In this document: piece after piece, positions 52,288 to 60,853 of the stretch
Numbering within the stretch: the first letter of the stretch is position 1
Layout of the letters: each line of letters opens with the position of its first letter
Source: Ruminococcaceae bacterium UBA5406
Lineage (GTDB): Bacteria > Bacillota > Clostridia > Oscillospirales > Acutalibacteraceae
Direction of reading: 5' to 3'
Assembly (NCBI GenBank): GCA_002407675.1
Contig: DHNW01000032.1
Span: 124,001-188,000, forward strand
Length of the DNA stretch: 64,000 nucleotides
Position numbers and translations under genes: made by a program
The notes under the pieces: generated by a model
What the model saw: only the letters and a program-made list of their open reading frames with translations
Databases searched by the model: none
What the model was told of the DNA's origin: nothing

Positions 52288-53457
52288 ATGGCACGATTCA
52301 CAGTGCCCAGGGACATTTATTACGGACCTGGCGCAATCAATGAGCTGAAAAACCTGAAGGGCCATCACCGGGCATTTATTGTGACCGGGGGGCATTCCAT
52401 GCAGAGGACTGGTTTTCTGCAAAAACTGGACGACATCCTGAAGTCCGCCGGACTTGAAACAATGATTTACAAGGGTGTCGAGCCTGATCCCTCCATTGAG
52501 CGCGTGTACGACGGCGCAAAAGCCATGCGTGAATTTCAGCCGGACGTCATCGTGGCAATCGGAGGCGGTTCCCCCATGGATGCCGCCAAAGCGATGTGGG
52601 TCTTCTACGAATATCCGGATAAAACTTTTGAAGACATTAAAAATCCGTTTACGATGCCGAAGCTCCGCAAAAAGGCTATTTTTGTGGCAATCCCGTCAAC
52701 CAGCGGCACGGCATCCGAAGTTACGTCGTTTTCCGTCATTACGGATTATTCCACTAACATAAAATATCCTCTCGCCGATTTTGAGATCACGCCGGACATT
52801 GCCGTCCTTGATTTTGATATTCCTCTCACCATGCCGAAAACACTGACTGCTCACACCGGAATGGATGCCCTGACGCATGCGATTGAAGCCTATGTTGCCC
52901 TCAATCGTTCCGCTTTTTCCGATGCGTTCGCCATCAAGGCGATTTCCGATATTTTCGACAATCTGCTTGATTCTTATAACGGTGACGAACAGGCCCGCGG
53001 AAAAATGCATGTGGCACAGTGCATTGCCGGCCTGGCGTTTTCCAACGCGCTTCTCGGTATTGCACACAGCATTGCCCACAAGACCGGTGCCGTATTCCAT
53101 ATTCCGCACGGCTGCTGCAACGCCATTCTTCTGCCGTATGTCATCCAGTACAATTCCCGCGTCTGTATGGAGCGCTACGCCCAGATTGCAAAGGCTGTCG
53201 GCCTGCCGGGGAATACCGATAAGCAGCTGACCAATTCGCTGGTGGATGCAATCCGCTCTCTGAATGCCAAACTGGATATTAAGCCGACTTACCGTGAAAA
53301 CGGCGTCAGCGAAGAAACCTATAAAGAACATGAACAGACTATCGCTGAAAATGCGGTGAAAGATCCCTGCACTTCCGCCAACCCGAGGCCGACCGACGCT
53401 CAGGCCATGCGGAAAGTTCTTGCCTGCGCTTATTACGGCCAGGACGTCGCTTTCTGA
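52288..53457 (+). CDS. Iron-containing alcohol dehydrogenase
   Basis: This 389-residue protein has the group III dehydrogenase NAD(P) site IVAIGGGSPMDAAKAM and the iron ligands Asp and His in GMDALTHAIEAY and two His in AHSIAHKTGAVFHIPHG (spaced 14). It is close to butanol/1,3-propanediol-type enzymes. AAGGGGG about 8 bases upstream fixes the ATG. It should reduce an aldehyde to alcohol for redox balance. It is monocistronic with a terminator. Confidence 0.96.
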   Translation: MARFTVPRDIYYGPGAINELKNLKGHHRAFIVTGGHSMQRTGFLQKLDDILKSAGLETMIYKGVEPDPSIERVYDGAKAMREFQPDVIVAIGGGSPMDAAKAMWVFYEYPDKTFEDIKNPFTMPKLRKKAIFVAIPSTSGTASEVTSFSVITDYSTNIKYPLADFEITPDIAVLDFDIPLTMPKTLTAHTGMDALTHAIEAYVALNRSAFSDAFAIKAISDIFDNLLDSYNGDEQARGKMHVAQCIAGLAFSNALLGIAHSIAHKTGAVFHIPHGCCNAILLPYVIQYNSRVCMERYAQIAKAVGLPGNTDKQLTNSLVDAIRSLNAKLDIKPTYRENGVSEETYKEHEQTIAENAVKDPCTSANPRPTDAQAMRKVLACAYYGQDVAF

Positions 53458-53470
53458 GTTCTTGTTTAAA

Positions 53471-53510
53471 GAAGGCGCCAGCACAGAAGCTGGCGCCTTC
53501 TTTTATTTTC
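53471..53510 (+). terminator. Terminator of the alcohol dehydrogenase
   Basis: GAAGGCGCCAGC (53471-53482) pairs with GCTGGCGCCTTC (53489-53500), followed by TTTTATTTTC. Confidence 0.94.
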
Positions 53511-53533
53511 TGTGAGTTCTCCCGCCGGCTGTT

Positions 53534-54358
53534 TTACAACACATTCTTCTTAAGCTGGCGGATACGGTTCATATGGTATTCGTAAACGGTCTGTATTTTA
53601 TCTGAAGGCGGAGCTGCCTCTGTCAGTTCCAGAGTCTCAACAGCCCGCAGCTCGTCCACAATCATCCGATAGATAGAGACCCGGCTGGAAATGGCAAATA
53701 CTTCGTCGTCATCTCCGCGCAGAAACTTTGCCTCCGAAACATACAGCTGTATATTGCGTGCCAAACTTTCAATGACAGATTCCACAGCATTCACATCAAT
53801 TCGGCGCCGGTTCGCGGCATCCTCTATGGCGGCTGCCGTCCGCTCATGCAGAATTGCGAAAGACCGCTTAATCTGCTCAGCATAATTCGGTGGCATAACA
53901 ATCAGGTTAATCACAACCGCCACGGCGATCCCCAGCAAAGCATTTTCCGCACAGGTGCCGGCATAGCGCCACGGCGCCGACTGAGCGCTCCCGAACATTA
54001 CCGCCGCAAAAGCAAAGCTGGAAAGAAGCCCGGCCCCTTTCAGGCGCAGCAACTGGCACAGATACAGTGCGAGAATAACCCCCAGACCGCACAGGCCGGC
54101 GTTCCCAGGCAAAAGCCTGGCAAAACAGCCCCCCAATGCAGTGCCCAGCAGCACTCCAATCATTTTGTTTTTTCCCGAACGCACCGACATATCGATGGAT
54201 TTCCCCATGGAAAGCACCGTTGCGATAACCGCAAGAAGCGGATGCGTCAGCCGCAGAACATTGGAAATCACAATGCAGACCGTAACGGCAATGCCGGTTT
54301 TCACAATGCGAAGCCCTGGCCGGTAATTTGCAGGCAAAGGGTGGAATTTCCGGTTCAT
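53534..54358 (-). CDS. Aromatic acid exporter / FUSC-like membrane protein
   Basis: This 274-residue protein has four to six membrane segments in residues 18-155 (GLRIVKTGIAVTVCIVIS; MIGVLLGTALGGCFARLL; LLGIAVAVVINLIVMPP) and a cytoplasmic helical tail of about 110 residues. This fits the ArAE_1/DUF939 family found in Firmicutes. Substrate unknown. It starts 3 bases after the HAD gene stop, so both share a transcript. Confidence 0.88.
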   Translation of the reverse strand: MNRKFHPLPANYRPGLRIVKTGIAVTVCIVISNVLRLTHPLLAVIATVLSMGKSIDMSVRSGKNKMIGVLLGTALGGCFARLLPGNAGLCGLGVILALYLCQLLRLKGAGLLSSFAFAAVMFGSAQSAPWRYAGTCAENALLGIAVAVVINLIVMPPNYAEQIKRSFAILHERTAAAIEDAANRRRIDVNAVESVIESLARNIQLYVSEAKFLRGDDDEVFAISSRVSIYRMIVDELRAVETLELTEAAPPSDKIQTVYEYHMNRIRQLKKNVL

Positions 54359-54361
54359 GTG

Positions 54362-55063
54362 TCACCTCATACTGCCGACGGCTACCGGTAGAATTTCTTT
54401 GGGCTTTTCCAAAATATATTTGGCATGGTTGTCCTCTAATTCCCGCCGCGTCCGGAATCCCCAAAGCACCCCGGCCGTATCCATTCCGGCTGCCGCGCCG
54501 GTTTTCATATCGGTATTGGTGTCACCGAGGTACAGGCAGCGGTTCGGCTCAACACCCAGCTCCCGCGTGATCCGCTGCACACCTTCGGGCGAGGGTTTTC
54601 GAGGAATACCCGGGCGCTTGCCGTAGCAGCAGTCAAAACTCCCCTGCGGAAACAGGGAACCGATAATTGCTTTGGCCCATTCGTCCGGTTTGTTGGAAAA
54701 TACGGCAGTTTTTAATCCCGCTGCTTTCAAGCGGCGGATCGTCTCCGGCATACCCGGATAGTGGGCGGCAAGATAGGTAGGATTTCCGCCGTACAAATTC
54801 CCGTAAACAGAACGTACCTGCTGGAAATCCGCTTCGGAATAATCCCCTTTTCCTGCCGAACGATCCAGCATACGGCGCACCTGAACATCCGCTCCGTCCC
54901 CCACAATCATCCGGTAAGTTTCCTCCGGAATTGTGCGGTAACCGCATTCTCTCAGCGCCTCATTGGAAAAATAGGCAATAGAGCGCAGCGTGTTCACGAG
55001 AGTCCCGTCTAAATCGAAGATACATGCCCGATACAAAAAATCACCTGTCTTTGGGACGTCCAT
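54362..55063 (-). CDS. HAD superfamily phosphatase (phosphoglycolate phosphatase-like)
   Basis: This protein has 233 residues from ATG 55063. A TTG at 55036 with AGGTG 5 bases upstream would give MYRACIFDLDGT, closer to the family start, so the real start may be there. Motif I is FDLDGTLV, motif II VFSNKP, the Lys is in RKPSPEGV and motif IV is YLGDTNTDMKTG. The cap is helical (class I). Substrate unknown; phosphoglycolate or similar. It has its own promoter. Confidence 0.93.
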   Translation of the reverse strand: MDVPKTGDFLYRACIFDLDGTLVNTLRSIAYFSNEALRECGYRTIPEETYRMIVGDGADVQVRRMLDRSAGKGDYSEADFQQVRSVYGNLYGGNPTYLAAHYPGMPETIRRLKAAGLKTAVFSNKPDEWAKAIIGSLFPQGSFDCCYGKRPGIPRKPSPEGVQRITRELGVEPNRCLYLGDTNTDMKTGAAAGMDTAGVLWGFRTRRELEDNHAKYILEKPKEILPVAVGSMR

Positions 55064-55117
55064 GTCTGCACTGAAGCGCTTTTTCGGCCGCCCGAATCCT
55101 TCTATTTGGTATTTTTT

Positions 55118-55146
55118 ATTATACTATAAAATACGGACCTTGTAAA
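55118..55146 (-). promoter_or_regulatory. Sigma-A promoter of the HAD gene
   Basis: On the minus strand TTTACA (55146-55141), 17 bases, TATAAT (55123-55118). Start expected near 55111. Confidence 0.85.
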
Positions 55147-55158
55147 TTGGGGCGCTTT

Positions 55159-55410
55159 TCACCTGGTTTTCATTGAATCCCGACTTCCGTTTTTGGTCTC
55201 TCCCTGCGCTGAAATCCGGTTTTCTCCCTGGCCTGTGTTTTCTTCGGAATTTTCCTTTTCCAAACACTCCCGGCGTGCCAGAATTGTCGTGATTGTGTCA
55301 CCAAGCTGAGTTAACGCAGCAGCCAAAATCGGCAATTCCTTTTCGGAAAGGTTCTCCGAAATCACGTTTGCAAGTGCCGTAATTGCCAGCGTCATCTCGC
55401 ACGGAGACAT
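55159..55410 (-). CDS. Small DUF6774-like protein
   Basis: This 83-residue protein begins MSPCEMTLAITALANVISEN and continues LPILAAALTQLGDTITTILARRE, the pattern of a small clostridial family with a near-N-terminal Cys and a hydrophobic two-helix core. The C-terminal 30 residues are charged and variable. The role is unknown. AAAGGGGG lies about 8 bases before the ATG. It is placed between the helicase and the HAD gene. Confidence 0.78.
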   Translation of the reverse strand: MSPCEMTLAITALANVISENLSEKELPILAAALTQLGDTITTILARRECLEKENSEENTGQGENRISAQGETKNGSRDSMKTR

Positions 55411-55493
55411 GGAACCGCCCCCCTTTTTGTAAAAGATATGAACCCGCCGGCGGAATCATACGCCGCCGGATTCACCTCAGAGAGGGTCGGGCG

Positions 55494-58400
55494 TTAGTTT
55501 TTTAACATCTTGGCAACGGTATTTTCCCGGCCGAGGAAGTAATTTTCAATAACATCCCAACGCTGCTCTGTCGTCAGGTCTTTTTCCATAAACCGTTTCA
55601 TGATCTCCTGCGAAGTCTGGTGACGCTTCCGGATATTTGTCAGAAGCCGATTAGTATATTTCTCCTCCGTCAGTTTTTCAAGTTTTCCCGGATCATTGAC
55701 GCGCACAAAAATCTCCATATCCTGCCCGCCTTCCACCTGATAAGTGGCCAGACCGAAAAGCTCCAGCATTGCCAAAAGTTTTACCCGCTCCGGACATTTT
55801 CCGTTCCTCCCAAAAGGGATATATGCCTGAAAAGTATTACCTGAAGAAGGGGCGCACTGCATCGCCAGCTGGACGAAATAATTCGGCATTGTAAGATAAC
55901 CGGTATTCATAATCCGGTAGACAAATTCCCCGGAAGGCGCCTTGCGGGCAGAAATAAATTTCAGCCGGTCGCGGTTGGCACGGAATCCGGTATTCTGAGA
56001 CAGATCGGCGATAAACATATTCAGCAGCATTCCCGCAAAATCCAGTTTGGTGAACTTTCCGCCGTATTCCCTCTTTAAATCCGCCTTGAAGTCGTCCGCC
56101 GTAAAGGTTTCGCCTTTGGTTTTGTAGGCCCTGAAAATATTGGCCAAAACCGTGGCGGATTCTTTCAGCTGATCCAGCATTTTCTGATATTCCATACTGT
56201 ACCGTGCACGGATGTGAATCCGCGGGGTAAGCCTTTCGCCGGAGGCAAACCGGAACAGTTCCCCGCTGAAAAACTGGGAACGGAACTGTGCAGAACTCAT
56301 ATTCTGAAAGAAGTTCTTCCAGATGCCGGCCATATCCAGTTCATAGACATGCCCGCTGTTGATTACGGTGGTGTCGGACTCATAACGCTTATTCCGGGAT
56401 GGAAGAATCCGTTTGGTATGGTCATCCAGCTTATGGGCAAAATCCCCGTACCGGCGGCTGAATTCATCTTCCACAGGGAGCGGAACGTTTACATAGTTTT
56501 TGGTAAACATGGTTTTGGGGCGTATCGTAATAACCGGAACCCCGTAAACAGCCTCCAGATCCTTGGAAATCAGCAGAAGTCCGTTTTTCACCTTGTTATC
56601 CAGTTCCCGCTCTTTAAACATATAGGAAAACGCTTCGGGAGATACCAGAAAATTCCTCGATCCTCTTTCCCGGTAAATTCCATATAGTTTCCGAATCATT
56701 TCATTAAGCTGGTACTGTTTCATTTCAGAAATGCCGTACAGTGTGCGCACATAGTGGATATCACTGCCAAGAAAATCTGCCGAAGCGCAGCCCTGCGAGC
56801 CCTCTTCACGCGCCGCCCTTCCAATCTCCTGCACATAGTCGGCCAGACTGCCTGTCGGCGCATAATGATATATGTGGCGGATGTTTCGGATATCAATTCC
56901 CATTCCAAACGCCTTGGTGCAAACCATCACGCTGCACTCGTCCGATTCAAAACTGTTCTGGGCGGCATTGCGGGCCTGCTTGTCCATGGTGCCGTAGTAT
57001 TTTTTCACCTGCGGCCGCACGGAGGGATCCAGCCTGTTGTAGATATTGTCCACCTGGGACACGAACGGGCAGTAAACCAAAGCTTTTTCTTTCCGTTCCA
57101 CAAACGACTGGATGGCTTCGGTGGCACACTTCAGCTTAAATTTCTCAACGCCGCCTTCTTCATCCGGAGCGGGCCGGCGGATATCAAAACGAATGTTGTT
57201 CCGCCGCACGTCGCCTAAAAAGATGATGGGATTGTTCAGCGAAAGGCTCTCCACCGTTTCGTTTACCACGTCTTCGGCGCCCCCGTACACCGCCGTAGCG
57301 GTCAGGCACAGCACTGGAAACCAAAAGCCGTCCCGCTTCAGCCGTTTCAGCAAGTCGCCCAGATACCAGTAGTCTGCGCGGAAATCTTTCCCCCATGAAA
57401 TGACAATATGAGCTTCATCAATGACAAAAAGACCGACGGGCCGATCGCCGATAATGGATTTCAGCGGGGTGGAAACCAGCAGTTCCGGGGCCAGGTAAAC
57501 GATTGATTTTTCCCCTGACCGGATCTGCTTCATTCGATTTTCCCGTTCTCCAAAGGAAATCGTGGAATTGATGAAAGTGGCGCAGGAAACGTGGTGTTCT
57601 TCCTCCAACTGCGCAACCTGATCCTTCATCAGGGCAATCAGCGGTGTAATAACGATGGTGACCGCGTTGTATTTTTCGGCAAGATAAATCGCCGGCAGCT
57701 GAAACAGCAGCGATTTTCCCGCGCCGGTGGGAGCTGTTGCAAAAATATCGCTGAAACTGCGGTTCCCACTCAGAGCTGCCCGGCTTTGGCGTACAATCTG
57801 CGAAATAATATCCCCTTGTGAAAGCAGGACGGTTTCGCTGGTTTTGTCCGGATCCCGGTAAAATTTGAGCGTCCGGAAGGATGCTTTTTCACCCCAGTAT
57901 TTCCGCAGAAGGGGAAGAAATTCATCCGGGCTGGAGTTTTCCGTCTCATTAAACCGGTTTCGGCTGCTGAGCCCAAACGGGATCCCAAGTGTTTTCAGTG
58001 CGGCAGAAAACGCTGGAAATCCATATTTTTCACCCCGGGAATCCGAATCCGTAATATAAACCGCCGGGCCGGGCTCCCGGCCGTCAAGCAGATCCGCTTT
58101 CCGGATCAAAAAATCACTTCCGGTAATAGGAACTTCTCCGGTTCCCTGAGGCATATTGCTGCCGCAGGGAATATCCGCCTCCGGGAAAAAGGGAACTCTC
58201 TTCAGATTTTCATCGGTATGCCGGTCCACCGGCTCGACGAAATAATGGGAATCGTCCGGCGAAATCGTCTCCCCATAGTAACAGAGGAAAGGTTCCAGCC
58301 CTTCCGGGGTAGCAATGGCATCCTGCCGGAAAAAACCGTACAGTTTCCGGGCCGCGTCAAGCGGAATGCAGGCCGGGTAACAGCAGGAAAACAGGTTGTT

Positions 58401-58724
58401 TTCGGTAATTACGATTTCCCCTCCAAAAGCTTCACGGAAACCGGGGTCCGCATATGTCAGGGCAAGGTATTGTTCATACAGCCCTGTAACCAGCCCGGCG
58501 GCGGAAAGAAAACGTTTTTCCATTTCACTTTTCTGTGCGTCCAGAGCCGGAATGTTGACGGTTCCGTCTGCATTTAAAACGGAGCCGTCCTCCATACCGC
58601 CTGCCGCGAGAATTTCCCGGCTCTGCAGTCTGCCGAATCCTTTAAAAAAGACGGCGGTCTTCCTCCCCTGGTACGGTTCCAGGAACTTCTCAATTTGTAA
58701 ATGAAACAATTCTTGAAAATTCAT
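55494..58724 (-). CDS. RecQ-like DEAH helicase with long N- and C-terminal regions of unknown type
   Basis: The start at 58724 (MNFQELFHLQIEKFLEPYQG) has AGGTGG 5 bases upstream; the open frame to 59018 contains the promoter and is not coding. The protein has 1076 residues. Residues 1-320 match no family I know (IVITENNLFSCCYPACIP; AVYITDSDSRGEKYG). Residues 325-680 are a superfamily-2 helicase with Walker A APTGAGKSLLFQLP (about 331), DEAH (VIDEAHIVISWG), a SAT-like LTATAVYGG, and motif VI QEIGRAAREE. The last 390 residues lack clear RQC zinc cysteines or an HRDC domain. RecQ-like unwinding is likely; the job is open, with repair and phage defence both possible. Confidence 0.88.
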   Translation of the reverse strand: MNFQELFHLQIEKFLEPYQGRKTAVFFKGFGRLQSREILAAGGMEDGSVLNADGTVNIPALDAQKSEMEKRFLSAAGLVTGLYEQYLALTYADPGFREAFGGEIVITENNLFSCCYPACIPLDAARKLYGFFRQDAIATPEGLEPFLCYYGETISPDDSHYFVEPVDRHTDENLKRVPFFPEADIPCGSNMPQGTGEVPITGSDFLIRKADLLDGREPGPAVYITDSDSRGEKYGFPAFSAALKTLGIPFGLSSRNRFNETENSSPDEFLPLLRKYWGEKASFRTLKFYRDPDKTSETVLLSQGDIISQIVRQSRAALSGNRSFSDIFATAPTGAGKSLLFQLPAIYLAEKYNAVTIVITPLIALMKDQVAQLEEEHHVSCATFINSTISFGERENRMKQIRSGEKSIVYLAPELLVSTPLKSIIGDRPVGLFVIDEAHIVISWGKDFRADYWYLGDLLKRLKRDGFWFPVLCLTATAVYGGAEDVVNETVESLSLNNPIIFLGDVRRNNIRFDIRRPAPDEEGGVEKFKLKCATEAIQSFVERKEKALVYCPFVSQVDNIYNRLDPSVRPQVKKYYGTMDKQARNAAQNSFESDECSVMVCTKAFGMGIDIRNIRHIYHYAPTGSLADYVQEIGRAAREEGSQGCASADFLGSDIHYVRTLYGISEMKQYQLNEMIRKLYGIYRERGSRNFLVSPEAFSYMFKERELDNKVKNGLLLISKDLEAVYGVPVITIRPKTMFTKNYVNVPLPVEDEFSRRYGDFAHKLDDHTKRILPSRNKRYESDTTVINSGHVYELDMAGIWKNFFQNMSSAQFRSQFFSGELFRFASGERLTPRIHIRARYSMEYQKMLDQLKESATVLANIFRAYKTKGETFTADDFKADLKREYGGKFTKLDFAGMLLNMFIADLSQNTGFRANRDRLKFISARKAPSGEFVYRIMNTGYLTMPNYFVQLAMQCAPSSGNTFQAYIPFGRNGKCPERVKLLAMLELFGLATYQVEGGQDMEIFVRVNDPGKLEKLTEEKYTNRLLTNIRKRHQTSQEIMKRFMEKDLTTEQRWDVIENYFLGRENTVAKMLKN

Positions 58725-58860
58725 ATACCCACCTTTGCAAATCAGCACGCCGAAATCCTTGTTCAGACAAACATTCCCGCGAATCGGCGAGCGGAAACGC
58801 TTCCCGGCACTATTGCCGCAGCCGGAAATGCCTGCCGCCCTTTCAGTCTTTCTTTCTTCT

Positions 58861-58888
58861 ATTATACTCTCTTCAAAAAAATGGGCAA
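58861..58888 (-). promoter_or_regulatory. Promoter of the helicase gene
   Basis: On the minus strand TTGCCC (58888-58883), 16 bases, TATAAT (58866-58861). Start near 58854, 130 bases before the ATG. Confidence 0.7.
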
Positions 58889-58997
58889 GCGCCGGGTCGG
58901 TTCGCAAGTCTGACGGCGGAATAGCCGTCGTTCCTTTCGCGGAATTCTGCCGCTGCACCGATAAAATTCTTGTCTGACCGTGGGAACTATATACGAA

Positions 58998-59031
58998 GGG
59001 AATCTGCAAAACGTACATTTTGCAGATTCCC
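58998..59031. terminator. Hairpin terminator after the ThrE operon
   Basis: GGGAATCTGCAAAA (58998-59011) pairs perfectly with TTTTGCAGATTCCC (59018-59031). It lies 24 bases past the end of the ThrE small subunit. The T run is better on the plus strand (CTTTTAAAAG) than on the minus, so efficiency on the minus strand is uncertain. Confidence 0.7.
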
Positions 59032-59054
59032 TTTTAAAAGCCGGTTCATCTGAT

Positions 59055-59489
59055 TTATTTTTTTGTTCCGGGAACCGCACTGCGGATGCGGAACAGCGAG
59101 GAAACCAAAAGGATACCCAGCGCCAGCGCTCCCGCAATTCCAAGTGTATGCAGCCCTGTTTTAAGGAACATTTCGTTGTTCCCGATAACGCAGTACTCCA
59201 TGGTATAAAAAATGCCCCCTCCCGGCACCATGGGGAGCAGTGCGACAATTTGGAATTCCATCGCAGGTTTTTTGTAAATCCGGGCCATCACTTCAGAATA
59301 TACCGCCGTGGCAATGGTCGCAAAGAAAAACTGAAAAATATCGTTGTTTAAAAAATTCAGGGACAGGTAAACAAACCACCCGAGCGCGCCGCCAAAAGAA
59401 GACAGGGGCAGGATCTTCCCGCGGATATTATAGACCAGGCAGAACGCCGCACAGGCAAAAAACGCCCACAGACAGGGCAGGTAATACAC
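59055..59489 (-). CDS. Threonine/serine exporter, small ThrE half
   Basis: This 144-residue protein has four membrane segments. FFFATIATAVYSEVMARIYKKPAMEFQIVALLPMVPGG (in parts TAVYSEVMARIYKKPA and LLPMVPGGGIFYTMEY) is the family mark of the C-terminal ThrE half (PF12821 type). It follows the larger half by 3 bases and would work with it. Confidence 0.93.
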   Translation of the reverse strand: MYYLPCLWAFFACAAFCLVYNIRGKILPLSSFGGALGWFVYLSLNFLNNDIFQFFFATIATAVYSEVMARIYKKPAMEFQIVALLPMVPGGGIFYTMEYCVIGNNEMFLKTGLHTLGIAGALALGILLVSSLFRIRSAVPGTKK

Positions 59490-59492
59490 GGC

Positions 59493-60257
59493 TCACACCC
59501 CCCACAGCATCCGCATGGCGGTTAGGGCAATACCGGCACCGATGGCAATGGCTGCGGCGACCAGCAGGCTTTCGGTAAAGCGCAAGATTCCGGCAATGAG
59601 ATCTCCCGCGATAATATCGCGCATAAAATCCGTAATGGCAATTCCCGGAACCAAATTCATCAGAGCGCCAATAATAATTTTGTCGTAGTTCAGCGACGCA
59701 TTAAAATTGGCAAAACAGAGAGCAATGGCCGCCGCGGCAAAGCTGGCCGCGACGTTGATAAAAAACAGGTTGACATGGAGCCGTTCCAGCAACGAGCAGA
59801 TGGGGCGTATCGCCGCGCCGCACAGAAAAGAAACCAGCGCATCTGAACAGTTTCCGCCGTAAAACAGAGTAAACGCCGCGGCAACCAGCGCATATGCCGC
59901 AACCTGAAGCGGGAACGGGAAAACCGGCTGTGCGGAGATGCGCCGGATTTCCCGTTCCACAGATTCAAACTTTGGCTTTGTGCGGCAGACACGGCGGCAG
60001 AGATCGTTCGCACGATCCACTTTGCCCATGTCTACCCGTCTGGAAGGGATGCGCCGTATGGCAGTAACCGGACGTCCTTCCGGTGTGCTGACGGAAACGT
60101 TGATGAACGTAGGGATTGCAAAGACCTCGCCGTTTTCCGCCCCGTAGGCATAAAAAATCCGCCGCACGGATTCTTCCGCGCGAGAAATTTCTGCTCCGTT
60201 GGCAATCAGCAAATATCCGGCGTCGGCCGCCATACTAACCAGTTTGTCGTAGTCCAT
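59493..60257 (-). CDS. Threonine/serine exporter, large ThrE half (DUF1212)
   Basis: The start at 60257 (MDYDKLVSMAADAGYLLIAN) has GGAGG 7 bases upstream. The 254-residue protein has a cytoplasmic N-domain with NGAEISRAEESVRRI and PTFINVSVSTPEGRP, both family marks, and five membrane segments from about residue 115. The split into two genes is common in Firmicutes. It probably exports threonine, serine or small peptides. Confidence 0.93.
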   Translation of the reverse strand: MDYDKLVSMAADAGYLLIANGAEISRAEESVRRIFYAYGAENGEVFAIPTFINVSVSTPEGRPVTAIRRIPSRRVDMGKVDRANDLCRRVCRTKPKFESVEREIRRISAQPVFPFPLQVAAYALVAAAFTLFYGGNCSDALVSFLCGAAIRPICSLLERLHVNLFFINVAASFAAAAIALCFANFNASLNYDKIIIGALMNLVPGIAITDFMRDIIAGDLIAGILRFTESLLVAAAIAIGAGIALTAMRMLWGV

Positions 60258-60308
60258 CAAGAACCTCCGGATAGCCCGGCGTTTTTTCACGCCGCACTGC
60301 GTACCGTT

Positions 60309-60692
60309 TCATTTTATAATCTGGATTTCATTGCCATCCGGATCATAAACGCAGCTCATATAAACGCCGTTGCTGTCTTTTTGCGGCGGCTGAATCAGCG
60401 GGGCTCCCCCCTTGACCAGTTCAGCGGTCATGCTGTCCACTTCCGTCTCGCTGCCCATGCTGAATGCCAGGTGCGCAAAGCCAACAGAACGTCCCTCTTC
60501 CCGCTCCGCAAGGCCAGACATTGCTATAATTTCCATGCGTGTTTCACTGTCAAAACGCAAAAGACAAGTCTTCATTCCCTTTTTGGGGTCGGTATATTCT
60601 CCATCTTTCAATGCCAGAAAATAATACCTGTAGAAATCTGTAAGTCGTTTGATATCATTGGTATACAGTGCAATTTGGCTGATCGATTTCAT
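60309..60692 (-). CDS. VOC (glyoxalase/bleomycin resistance) family protein
   Basis: This 127-residue protein has two beta-alpha-beta-beta-beta modules. It starts SISQIALYTNDIKRLTDFY and ends YDPDGNEIQII, with possible metal ligands His (GFAHLAFSMG) and Glu. Substrate unknown. It is first in the transcript with the ThrE genes, 51 bases before them. Confidence 0.92.
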   Translation of the reverse strand: MKSISQIALYTNDIKRLTDFYRYYFLALKDGEYTDPKKGMKTCLLRFDSETRMEIIAMSGLAEREEGRSVGFAHLAFSMGSETEVDSMTAELVKGGAPLIQPPQKDSNGVYMSCVYDPDGNEIQIIK

Positions 60693-60755
60693 TCATGTGT
60701 CCCCGTTCCTAAACTGCAGTAAAATTCTGTTGATTTTTTAGTAGAAAGTAGGGTC

Positions 60756-60784
60756 ATTATATCATTTTTACAGATTTGTTTCAA
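60756..60784 (-). promoter_or_regulatory. Sigma-A promoter of the VOC-ThrE operon
   Basis: On the minus strand TTGAAA (60784-60779), 17 bases, TATAAT (60761-60756). Start near 60749. Confidence 0.88.
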
Positions 60785-60853
60785 TAAATTTCTAGAAGTC
60801 AGCCAACATTTTCCTATATTCCTATGTTTATGATTATGCTTCGCTGTTTTCTG

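Noticed and set aside
58725..59018. 98-codon in-frame extension of the helicase
   Set aside because: It contains a good promoter (58861-58888), and AGGTGG precedes the inner ATG at 58724.
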